From contig JAATFS010000322.1 of NCBI GenBank assembly GCA_015655035.1, positions 1 through 14,664 on the forward strand: a DNA stretch of 14,664 nt. Direction: 5' to 3'. The notes under the pieces are model-generated. The model made no database searches, was not told where the DNA came from, and saw nothing but the letters and a program-made list of their open reading frames with translations. Position 1 is the stretch's first letter. Each line of letters begins with the position of its first letter. Positions 1 through 5,863 of this stretch are shown here, in pieces. Made by a program: the position numbers and the translations under genes. This stretch comes from Lysobacterales bacterium (GTDB lineage Bacteria > Pseudomonadota > Gammaproteobacteria > Xanthomonadales > Xanthomonadaceae).

Positions 1-76
1 GCCCCAGCGTGATGACGATGAGCAAACCCATCACCATCGAGAACTTCTTCAGGAATTCGAGATCGTAATTCCGCAC
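1..76 (-). CDS. c-type cytochrome, N-terminal fragment (cut by window edge)
   Basis: Only the first 25 codons are inside the window. They read VRNYDLEFLKKFSMV followed by a hydrophobic run, MGLLIVITLG. This is the N-terminal anchor I associate with membrane-bound c-type cytochromes (cytochrome c5 family) of Xanthomonadaceae, which carry electrons on the periplasmic face of the inner membrane. The start is GTG at 74-76, chosen because an AGGAG Shine-Dalgarno lies 9 bases upstream and the family pattern begins at this residue. The heme motif CXXCH would lie beyond the left edge and cannot be seen, so the family call rests on the anchor alone. The gene is divergent from the iron operon starting at 386. 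Confidence 0.6.
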   Translation of the reverse strand, partial: MRNYDLEFLKKFSMVMGLLIVITLG

Positions 77-385
77 GCGGGCGCACTCCTGGCTGTTGGT
101 CCGGGACCTTCGCTACGCGGCGGAGTATAGATCACAGTTTCAGCCCGCCTGCGGGCCTGCATCAGGATTTTCCAGGCACGCCATGAAGCAGCGCGTGGTG
201 CCTGCGGTTTGGCACCGAGCGGCTGGCGTGGACACCGGGTTTTGCCGCATTGCGGCATGCCGGCGCGTTTCGCTCGCGCAGACAAAATGAGTATCATTCC
301 CAGTTAATCGCCCAAGCGATCGATTGCCGCGCACCCGGATGCCGCGCTCGCCCACGCACTGCTGTTCTCCCGATGAGGTGATCCT
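77..385. other. Divergent intergenic region, no gene seen
   Basis: These 309 bases separate the cytochrome gene (minus) from the DUF4198 gene (plus). No convincing coding frame is present. The region holds the Fur-box-like site at 286-298, a small inverted repeat GGTCC-G-GGACC at 98-108, a 6-bp stem TGCCGC-att-GCGGCA at 243-257 and an overlapping perfect palindrome CGGCATGCCG at 253-262. The GC-rich stems are short and I assign them no function. The promoter for the iron operon is probably near the Fur-like site. Confidence 0.6.
286..298. promoter_or_regulatory. Fur-box-like palindrome
   Basis: AATGA-gta-TCATT is a perfect 5-bp inverted repeat with a 3-base spacer. It matches 11 of 13 positions of the centre of the classical Fur consensus (AATGATAATCATT). 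It lies 88 bases before the GTG start of the DUF4198 gene and stands out as an AT-rich island in GC-rich DNA. The operon it precedes encodes proteins of types tied to siderophore-iron handling, which fits repression by Fur-Fe(II) in iron-replete cells. The flanks match the full 19-bp consensus poorly, so this is a good candidate rather than a certainty. Confidence 0.6.
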
Positions 386-1030
386 GTGAAAACGCTGCTG
401 CTGTCCTGCCTGGCCCTGTCGTGCCTGAGCCTGTCCGCCCAGGCCCATGAAATCTGGATCGAACGCGATGCCTCCGGTCCGGTGCAGATCTATTTCGGCG
501 AACCGGCGCAGGACGCCCCTGCTCATGGCGATGACGAGATCAAGCGCGTGGTCAGCCCCAAGGTGTTCGGAAGCACCGCCAGCGCCGGCAAGGTGCAGCG
601 CAACGGTGGCCATCTGCAGGCGCCGTTACGTGGCGATGGCGATGCCTGGCTGTTCGACGACAAGGTGTTCGAGCCCTGGAAAGGCGAGAACGGGCAGTAC
701 GAGAGCGTGACCTACTACGCGCGCGCCGGCCGCAGCAGCACGGCCGCACGCCTCGATTTCGAGCTGGTGCCACAGCAGGCGGACAGCGCCGCGCTGACCG
801 TGCTGTACCGGAACAAGCCGCTGGCCGATGCTGAAGTGACCGTCATCGACCCGCAGAAGTGGCAGAAGCAACTCACCTCCGATGCCAAGGGCCAGCTGAC
901 GCTGCCGGCGCTGCGGCCCGGGCGCCATATCGTGGTGGTCAGCCACAAGGAGCCGGTGCAGCGGCAGATCGGCGGCCAGTCGGTGGCACTGATGCATCAC
1001 ATCAGCACGCTGACCTTCGTCGCCAAGTAA
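386..1030 (+). CDS. Periplasmic DUF4198 domain protein (iron-linked)
   Basis: This is a 214-residue exported protein. Residues 1-20 (MKTLLLSCLALSCLSLSAQA) form a Sec signal peptide with an AQA cleavage site, so the mature protein would begin HEIW, the AHE[FI]W pattern typical of DUF4198 proteins. The rest is soluble, with a C-terminal carboxypeptidase-regulatory-like stretch (LADAEVTVIDPQ, then DAKGQLTLPALRPG). The start is GTG at 386 with GAGGTG at 375-380 as ribosome site. DUF4198 proteins are periplasmic and often lie beside metal-uptake genes. Here it heads an operon with DUF3649, PepSY-TM and DUF3325 proteins, so a periplasmic iron- or siderophore-related role is likely. By position it may be equivalent to an accessory protein of the Pseudomonas fpvGHJK iron-reduction operon, but that match is from memory. 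The exact biochemical role is unknown. Confidence 0.85.
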   Translation: MKTLLLSCLALSCLSLSAQAHEIWIERDASGPVQIYFGEPAQDAPAHGDDEIKRVVSPKVFGSTASAGKVQRNGGHLQAPLRGDGDAWLFDDKVFEPWKGENGQYESVTYYARAGRSSTAARLDFELVPQQADSAALTVLYRNKPLADAEVTVIDPQKWQKQLTSDAKGQLTLPALRPGRHIVVVSHKEPVQRQIGGQSVALMHHISTLTFVAK

Positions 1031-1083
1031 GCGCCGACGCGCTATCGCTGCCCCTTCCTTCGTTCCCGGTCAACGCCTTACCC

Positions 1084-1422
1084 ATGAACTTGCCCTCCGC
1101 TTCTTCGCTCGAAAAAGGCGCCAAGCCGGTATCCCCGCCCTGGTACCGGCGTCCATGGGCAGGTGTGCTGTCGCGTACTTGCGCGGCGATGCTGGGCGGC
1201 TATGCCCTGGCCAGCGCCACCACCGTGCTGCTGTCGATCGCGCTGCCGATGGCACCCAGCGAAGCAGTGCTGACCGCGATGATGAGCGGCATCGTGGTGT
1301 GCGCCTGCTCGGCGCTGTGGGCCTTTGCCAGCGCCAGCGCGTGGAAGGCCTGGCTCGGCATCGCCGGGCCGGCGCTGCTGATGTTCGGAATCGTCGCGCT
1401 GCTGCAGCGGAGCGCGGCATGA
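1084..1422 (+). CDS. DUF3649 small inner-membrane protein
   Basis: This 112-residue protein has three predicted membrane helices (about residues 31-52, 61-82 and 88-106) after a short cytoplasmic N-terminus with a WYRRPW patch. Size, helices and position just before a PepSY-TM gene fit the DUF3649 family, which in gammaproteobacteria accompanies iron-regulated PepSY reductase-like proteins. The ATG at 1084 is chosen because it begins the family-like part. The same frame runs open back to 859, but that stretch lies inside the DUF4198 gene and is not coding in this frame. The ribosome site before 1084 is weak, so coupling to the upstream gene (53-base gap) is plausible. The TGA stop at 1420-1422 overlaps an ATG at 1419. 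Function is unknown beyond the association. Confidence 0.8.
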   Translation: MNLPSASSLEKGAKPVSPPWYRRPWAGVLSRTCAAMLGGYALASATTVLLSIALPMAPSEAVLTAMMSGIVVCACSALWAFASASAWKAWLGIAGPALLMFGIVALLQRSAA

Positions 1423-1565
1423 GAGAAATGCAGGGCAGTTGCTCTTCATGGCGCAGCCTCCGGCAAGGTAGCGCACAGGGATGTGCGCCATGGGAAAAAC
1501 AGCAGGACAGCTGTTTTTCACGGCGTAGCCGCCCGCAGGGTGGCGCACAGGGATGTGCGCCATGA
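1419..1565 (+). CDS. Possible 48-residue linker ORF made of two repeat units
   Basis: An ATG at 1419 overlaps the DUF3649 stop (ATGA). The frame runs through both copies of the 72-bp repeat and stops with a TGA at 1563-1565 that overlaps the ATG of the PepSY gene (ATGA again). Because 72 is a multiple of three, both repeats are read in one frame, giving two related 24-residue blocks that end in GSAQGCAP and GGAQGCAP. The peptide is Cys-, Ser- and Arg-rich, with no recognisable domain, signal or helix. It may be translated only to keep ribosomes coupled between the flanking genes, or the geometry may be chance. I do not claim a functional product. Confidence 0.25.
   Translation: MREMQGSCSSWRSLRQGSAQGCAPWEKQQDSCFSRRSRPQGGAQGCAP
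1494..1519. repeat. Hairpin with A and T tracts inside the repeat
   Basis: GAAAAACAGC and GCTGTTTTTC form a perfect 10-bp stem around the 6-base loop AGGACA. The transcript would have a stem ending in U5, which resembles a weak intrinsic terminator. The stem is AT-rich and sits inside an operon, so partial attenuation or an RNA-processing site is more likely than full termination. Copy 1 of the repeat does not form this stem as well, so the structure seems to have arisen in copy 2. Confidence 0.5.
1541..1562 (+). promoter_or_regulatory. GNRA-capped hairpin covering the PepSY ribosome site and start
   Basis: TGGCGCACA (1541-1549) and TGTGCGCCA (1554-1562) are perfect complements around the tetraloop GGGA, which fits the stable GNRA class. 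The only Shine-Dalgarno-like bases for the PepSY gene, AGGG at 1549-1552, lie at the loop, and the A of the start codon (1562) is the last paired base. In RNA the hairpin could limit initiation unless ribosomes arriving from upstream open it. The pairing is seen in the sequence; the regulatory effect is inferred. Confidence 0.5.
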
Positions 1566-3190
1566 AACAGGGTTTCCGCCAATCAATGGCGTGGCTGCAC
1601 ACCTGGACCGGGCTATTGGTCGGCTGGCTGTTGCTGCTGATCTTCATGGGCGGCACTGCCAGCTACTACCGCGACGAGATCACCCGCTGGATGCGCCCGG
1701 AGCTGCCCACCACCACGGTCAGCACCGACACCGCGCTGCGCAGCGCCGAACGCTATCTGCAAACCCATGCGGCCGATGCACAGAGCTGGACCATCACCCT
1801 GCCGAACGCGCGCCAGCCGGTACTGACCATGTACTGGCTCAATCCCGCCCCGGCCTCGGGCCAGCCGGTCAGCCGCCGCGAGATGTACGGAAACGCCACG
1901 ATCGATCCGGCCACCGGCGGCGACATCGCCGCGCGCGAAACCCGTGGCGGCGACTTTTTCTACCGCCTACACTTCGACCTGCACTACCTGCCGGCGATCT
2001 GGGCACGCTATATCGTGGGCTTCTGCGCAATGTTCATGCTGGTGGCGATCATCAGCGGCGTGATCACCCACAAGCGTATCTTCAAGGACTTCTTCACCTT
2101 CCGGCCGGGCAAGGGCCTGCGCTCATGGCTGGACTTCCACAACGTGAGCGCGGTGCTGGCGCTGCCGTACCACGCGATGATCACCTATACCGGCGTGGTC
2201 ACGTTGATGTTCATGTACCTGCCGTGGGGCATCAAGACGGTCTATCCCGACGATGAAATGCGCTTCTACGACGAAGCGGCCAATCGCGTTGCCGATACCC
2301 GCAGCGCTGCCGGCGTACCGGCCCACATGCTGCCGCTGGCCGAGCTGGTGCAGCGCGCGCAGCAGCAATGGAAGGGCGCCGCGACCGCCAGCGTGACGGT
2401 CTACCATCCCAACGACGCCAACGCGTCGGTGGGAGTGAGCCAGCGCGCGGACTCGCTATCGATCGATGCACCGTCGGTCCTGTTCGACGCCATAGACGGT
2501 CGCCTGCTCCAGCGCAGCGGCGAGCCCGGTGGCGCCAGTGAGACCCGTGGCGTGATGTACGGGCTGCATATTGCGCGCTTTGCTACGCCTTTCCTGCGCG
2601 TGCTGTTCTTCGGCTCCGGATTGCTGGGTTGCCTGATGGTGGCCAGCGGCGTGGTGCTGTGGGCGGTGAAGGAACGACCCAAGCACCAGAAGTCGGGCAA
2701 GATCGGTTTCGGGCTACGCCTGGTCGACTCGCTCAACATCGGCGCGGTGGCTGGCTTGCCGATCGCGTTCGCCACGTTCTTCTGGGCCAACCGGCTGGTG
2801 CCGGTGGGGATCGAGGGACGCATCGACGCAGAGGAAAATACCTTCTTCTATGCCTGGGCTGCCGCATTGCTGGCCGCGTTCATGTGGCCCAAGCGGCCGA
2901 TGTGGGCATGGCAGTTGTATACGGGTGCGCTGCTGTTCGTCGGCATTCCGGTGGTCAATGCCCTGACCACGCAGATCCATCTGGGGGTGACCTTGCCGGC
3001 CGGCAACTGGGCCTTGGCCGGGGTCGATCTGGTGTGCCTGGGACTGGGCCTGTGCCTGGCCGTGGCTGGGTGGCGAATGCAGCATTGGCAGCCGCCGCTG
3101 TCGGCGGCCGAGCGGCGTGCGCGGCAACTGGCTGCGGCCAAGCCGGCGGCGCCTGCTTCGCCGGTGCCGGCGCAGGGGAACGCAGGATGA
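1562..3190 (+). CDS. PepSY-associated TM protein, iron-reductase-like
   Basis: This is a 542-residue inner-membrane protein with the PepSY-TM layout. It has a first helix at about 16-35 after LHTWTG, a periplasmic domain, helices near 146-168 and 198-220, a second periplasmic PepSY-like part (about 225-335), a helix at 345-368, then further helices between about 391 and 503. Histidines lie at or near helix ends (H13, H137, H141, H170, H193, H204, H336), as expected of heme-binding reductases such as FpvG and FoxB. Known relatives reduce ferric siderophores in the periplasm, so this is the likely core enzyme of the operon. Start 1562 is preferred to the in-frame ATG at 1553 because AGGG at 1549-1552 is spaced for 1562 and the family N-terminus fits. 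The tail is Ala/Pro-rich. The stop overlaps the next start (ATGA). Confidence 0.88.
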   Translation: MKQGFRQSMAWLHTWTGLLVGWLLLLIFMGGTASYYRDEITRWMRPELPTTTVSTDTALRSAERYLQTHAADAQSWTITLPNARQPVLTMYWLNPAPASGQPVSRREMYGNATIDPATGGDIAARETRGGDFFYRLHFDLHYLPAIWARYIVGFCAMFMLVAIISGVITHKRIFKDFFTFRPGKGLRSWLDFHNVSAVLALPYHAMITYTGVVTLMFMYLPWGIKTVYPDDEMRFYDEAANRVADTRSAAGVPAHMLPLAELVQRAQQQWKGAATASVTVYHPNDANASVGVSQRADSLSIDAPSVLFDAIDGRLLQRSGEPGGASETRGVMYGLHIARFATPFLRVLFFGSGLLGCLMVASGVVLWAVKERPKHQKSGKIGFGLRLVDSLNIGAVAGLPIAFATFFWANRLVPVGIEGRIDAEENTFFYAWAAALLAAFMWPKRPMWAWQLYTGALLFVGIPVVNALTTQIHLGVTLPAGNWALAGVDLVCLGLGLCLAVAGWRMQHWQPPLSAAERRARQLAAAKPAAPASPVPAQGNAG

Positions 3191-3519
3191 CGTTGTTTGC
3201 CATCGCACTGGCGTTCTCTGGCTTTACCGCGTTGTGTCTGGCGATGGAGAAGCATCAGTTGGAGCTATACGGCAAGGACAAGGCCAGTCCAGCGCGTATG
3301 CGGGCGTGGCGCATTGCCGGGTGGGTGTTGCTGACGGTGGCGTTTGCGCTTTGTGTGGTGGCGGGTGGCTGGGCGATAGGACCGGTCATGTGGTTGGGGG
3401 CGTTGACTGCGGGTGCGGTGGTGGTGGCGCTGTGGTTGCTGCCGTATCGGCCGAATGTGTTGCTGCCGGCGGCGGTGGGGGCGCCGGTGGTGGCGGGAGT
3501 GCTTTGGCTGGTGTCTTAG
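3187..3519 (+). CDS. DUF3325 small inner-membrane protein
   Basis: This 110-residue protein has about four hydrophobic segments (residues 1-18, 43-62, 66-84 and 90-108), with a charged cytoplasmic stretch (EKHQLELYGKDKASPARMRAWR) after the first helix. That layout matches DUF3325 proteins, which follow PepSY-TM genes. Its ATG at 3187 overlaps the PepSY stop at 3188-3190, with AGG just upstream, so the two are translationally coupled and probably act together in the membrane. The coding strand is unusually rich in G and T in its second half compared with the neighbouring genes. Molecular function is unknown; an accessory role in siderophore-iron reduction is inferred from context. Confidence 0.8.
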   Translation: MTLFAIALAFSGFTALCLAMEKHQLELYGKDKASPARMRAWRIAGWVLLTVAFALCVVAGGWAIGPVMWLGALTAGAVVVALWLLPYRPNVLLPAAVGAPVVAGVLWLVS

Positions 3520-3944
3520 ATGTTTCGTTGTTGTTTGGAATGGCGGGATGCTTTGAAAGCTGCCGCCGTGCTGGAGGCTGAGTGCTGTGGGTGAGGATTT
3601 GGTTGCGATGCTTTTTTTGGCTTTTTGAGCTGTAGTAGCAGCAAGATCAAGATCAAGCGCTTTCGCGCCTGTCACTTTTTTTGTCAAAAGTAACCAAAAG
3701 CGCCTGCGCCCGACGCGCTCACGCGAGCCGGTGCGGTGAAGCCGCACCTGTCCCCTGCGCTGCTCGGCGGAAGTGGCACTTATCCCATTTCCGGGACGGC
3801 GCCCAAACTCACTTCGTTCAAACACGGCGCCTCTTCGGCCACCTCCACCTGCGGTGCTCGGCTCGCTTTGAGGGCGAGGCAGATCAAGGTCGACATCTGG
3901 GCAAGGGCAACTGCAATGGATCAGGGTCGTTCTGAGGACGGGCC
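3520..3944. repeat. Gene-free region with interspersed-repeat-like sequence
   Basis: These 425 bases lie between the DUF3325 gene (plus) and the TetR gene (minus), both of which end here. No credible gene is present. The part near 3640-3710 translates on the minus strand as FWLLLTKKVTG and on the plus strand as VTFFVKSNQKR, two strings I recognise from many spurious annotations downstream of genes in Xanthomonadaceae and other proteobacteria. This marks it as an interspersed noncoding repeat. It also holds a doubled GATCAAGATCAAG and a 7-bp stem GGTGCGG-tgaag-CCGCACC at 3730-3748. I see no clear intrinsic terminator for either convergent gene. The repeat call is from pattern memory. Confidence 0.5.
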
Positions 3945-4562
3945 CTACCTGGCCGGTTCTGCGCCTATTGCGCGTAGGCAGAAGCTGCAGATCGACTCGA
4001 CCAGGCGTTCACTGTCGCGGGGGTTACTACGGGTGGGGGCGATCGGTCCCACCAATGCTTCAGTGAATGCGCCGACCAGGCAGGCGGCGGCGGCGTCCAG
4101 GTCTTGTGCGGGAAATTCTCCGGCTGCTACGCCTTCGGCCAGGAAGGCGCGGAATACGTCGCCAAATAGTCGCCGGCAACGGATACGTTCGGCGTCCACT
4201 TCCGGCTCGACCGGTTCGGCGATGAAGGCATAGGCCAGGCCCGGGCCGGCCAGGGCGCGCCGCACGAACGATTCCAATGCCCGGCGCAGGCGCTGCGTGG
4301 CCGGTGACGGGACGGCCGCGATGTCGCGCAGGATCGCGATCTCGTGGCTCACCGCCGCGTTGAGTACCTCGACGAATAGCTCGGCCTTGGAGGGAAAGTG
4401 CCGGTAGATCTGCCCGGTCGATACCCCCGCGGCAGCGGCGACTGCTGTCACCGGCGCGTTGCGGTAACCGCCAGCGGCGATCAGGCCACGGGCCGCCAGC
4501 AGGATGCGCTCGCGGTTGCGCGCCAGCCGTTCTTCCATCAGTGCGGAACGTTTGTACGCCAT
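3945..4562 (-). CDS. TetR/AcrR-family regulator, probably of the liu genes
   Basis: This is a 205-residue TetR-type repressor. The N-terminal DNA-binding domain has its helix-turn-helix at about residues 38-57 (VTAVAAAAGVSTGQIYRHF), followed by PSKAELF, the classical TetR signature. The C-terminal part is a helical ligand-binding domain. The gene is divergent from liuA, and the shared 137-bp gap contains two operator-like palindromes, so it most likely represses liuABD and itself. The inducer is probably a branched-chain acyl-CoA, by analogy with TetR-type regulators of acyl-CoA degradation such as LiuQ; this is inference. Most gammaproteobacterial liu operons use the MerR-type LiuR instead. 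The start at 4562 fits the family but has no good Shine-Dalgarno, and TATAGAAT lies just upstream, so a leaderless or very short-leader mRNA is possible. Confidence 0.88.
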   Translation of the reverse strand: MAYKRSALMEERLARNRERILLAARGLIAAGGYRNAPVTAVAAAAGVSTGQIYRHFPSKAELFVEVLNAAVSHEIAILRDIAAVPSPATQRLRRALESFVRRALAGPGLAYAFIAEPVEPEVDAERIRCRRLFGDVFRAFLAEGVAAGEFPAQDLDAAAACLVGAFTEALVGPIAPTRSNPRDSERLVESICSFCLRAIGAEPAR

Positions 4563-4564
4563 GG

Positions 4565-4601
4565 AGTGATTCTATATTCAATTTTTGAATTTGTGTTCAC
4601 T
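4565..4601. promoter_or_regulatory. Double operator-like palindrome between tetR and liuA
   Basis: Two 14-bp sites, TGATTCTATATTCA (4567-4580) and TGAATTTGTGTTCA (4586-4599), agree at 10 of 14 positions and start 19 bp apart. Each is bounded by TGA and TCA. Together they form a 37-bp symmetric element: AGTGA and TCACT at the ends, and a perfect ATTCAA-TTT-TTGAAT at the centre (4576-4590). The element is AT-rich against a GC-rich background and sits where a divergent repressor should bind. A weak liuA promoter may overlap it (TTCACT at 4596-4601, 17 bases, TAGGCT at 4619-4624). A TATAGA on the minus strand (4576-4571) could serve the regulator gene. Symmetry is seen directly; binding is inferred. 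Confidence 0.6.
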
Positions 4602-4699
4602 TTTTAGCCGAAGCCGGCTAGGCTGTTGCAAACGTCGTGCGGCGGCCCTGCCCGCCTCCCCCTCCCCGGCGCGTCCCCGTCCACTAGCGGAGCCGCTGC

Positions 4700-5863
4700 A
4701 TGCACGTGCCATCCCTGAACTTCGACCTGGGCGAAGACATCGACCTGCTGCGCGAAAGCGTGGCCACCTTCGCCGCGCGCACAATCGCGCCGTTGGCCGC
4801 GCAGGCCGATCACGACAATGTATTCCCGGCCACGCTCTGGCGCCCGCTCGGCGAACAAGGACTGCTGGGCCTGACGGTCGAGGAGGACTACGGCGGCAGC
4901 GGCATGGGTTATCTCGCGCATGTAGTGGCGATGGAAGAGATCTCGCGCGCTTCGGGTGCGATCGGGCTGTCCTACGGCGCGCATTCGAACCTGTGCCTCA
5001 ACCAGCTGCGCAAGAATGCCAACGCTGTGCAGAAGCGCCGGTACCTGCCGCGCCTGTGCAGCGGCGAGTTCGTCGGCGCGCTGGCGATGAGCGAGCCGGG
5101 CGCGGGATCGGACGTGGTGTCGATGAAACTGCGTGCCGACGCGCGCGGCGACCACTATCTGCTCAACGGCAACAAGATGTGGATCACCAACGGCCCGGAT
5201 GCCGATGTGCTGATCGTCTATGCCAAGACCAACCGTTCCGCAGGGGCGCGCGGCATCACCGCCTTCATCGTCGAAAAAGGCATGCGCGGCTTTTCCACCG
5301 CACAGAAACTCGACAAGCTCGGCATGCGTGGTTCCAACACCTGCGAACTGGTGTTCGAGGACTGCGAGGTGCCGGCCGACAATGTGTTGGGCGAGGTCGG
5401 CAGTGGGGTGCGCGTATTGATGTCCGGCCTGGACTACGAGCGGGTGGTGTTGTCCGGTGGTCCACTCGGGCTGATGGCTGCCGCGATGGACGTGGTGCTG
5501 CCCTATGTGCACGAGCGCCAGCAGTTCGGTGCGGCGATCGGCAGCTTCCAGTTGATCCAGGCCAAGCTGGCGGACATGTATGTCGGCCTCAATGCCTGCC
5601 GCGCCTATGTCTATGCGGTCGCGCGCGCCTGCGACCAGGGCCGCACCACCCGCCAGGACGCCGCCGGCGCCATCCTCTATGCAGCGGAGAAGGCCACCTG
5701 GCTGACCGGCCAGGCGATCCAGATCCTCGGCGGCAACGGCTATATCAGCGACTACCCGACCGGCCGCCTGTGGCGCGACGCCAAGTTGTACGAAATCGGC
5801 GCAGGCACCTCGGAGATCCGCCGCATGCTGATCGGCCGCGAACTGTTCGAGCAGACCCGGTGA
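4700..5863 (+). CDS. liuA: Isovaleryl-CoA dehydrogenase
   Basis: This 387-residue flavoprotein oxidises isovaleryl-CoA to 3-methylcrotonyl-CoA in leucine degradation, passing electrons to ETF. It has the full acyl-CoA dehydrogenase layout: N-terminal helical domain, beta domain with MSEPGAGSD (130-138) and WITNG (161-165), and C-terminal helical domain with GGNGY (344-348). Two features separate it from other acyl-CoA dehydrogenases. The loop LDYERVVLSGGPLG places Glu247 where isovaleryl-CoA dehydrogenase has its catalytic base. In YEIGAGTSE, Ala369 stands where medium-chain enzymes have their catalytic Glu. The ATG at 4700 has GGAG at 4689-4692, 7 bases upstream. Its stop overlaps the GTG of liuB, so the two are coupled. 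Length is normal for the family. Confidence 0.95.
   Translation: MHVPSLNFDLGEDIDLLRESVATFAARTIAPLAAQADHDNVFPATLWRPLGEQGLLGLTVEEDYGGSGMGYLAHVVAMEEISRASGAIGLSYGAHSNLCLNQLRKNANAVQKRRYLPRLCSGEFVGALAMSEPGAGSDVVSMKLRADARGDHYLLNGNKMWITNGPDADVLIVYAKTNRSAGARGITAFIVEKGMRGFSTAQKLDKLGMRGSNTCELVFEDCEVPADNVLGEVGSGVRVLMSGLDYERVVLSGGPLGLMAAAMDVVLPYVHERQQFGAAIGSFQLIQAKLADMYVGLNACRAYVYAVARACDQGRTTRQDAAGAILYAAEKATWLTGQAIQILGGNGYISDYPTGRLWRDAKLYEIGAGTSEIRRMLIGRELFEQTR

Larger units (their letters stand above)
1421..1564. repeat. 72-bp tandem repeat, two copies
   Basis: Copy 1 (1421-1492) and copy 2 (1493-1564) are the same length and agree at 57 of 72 positions by hand alignment. The last 22 bases, GCGCACAGGGATGTGCGCCA plus TG, are identical. 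Both copies end in ATG, and the ATG of copy 2 is the start codon of the PepSY gene. The unit carries a short palindrome (GCGCACA-GGGA-TGTGCGC). Similar hairpin-bearing spacers recur between genes in Xanthomonadaceae, so this is probably a member of an interspersed repeat family that duplicated here; copy number in the genome cannot be judged from one window. Confidence 0.85.

Noticed and set aside
98..108. GGTCC-G-GGACC inverted repeat as an operator
   Set aside because: It is short and GC-only, such repeats are common by chance in this base composition, and nothing else supports regulation from it.
859..1083. N-terminal extension of the DUF3649 gene
   Set aside because: The open frame before 1084 overlaps the DUF4198 gene and its translation does not resemble any family; the membrane protein begins at 1084.
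3265..3825. 186-codon minus-strand frame over the end of DUF3325 and the repeat block
   Set aside because: It is mostly antisense to DUF3325 and repeat DNA, with low-complexity His/Arg/Gln sequence. The FWLLLTKKVTG part marks a known kind of spurious ORF.
4585..5859. 425-codon upstream extension of liuB
   Set aside because: It lies in a different frame across liuA. The LiuB family N-terminus starts at GTG 5860, overlapping the liuA stop.
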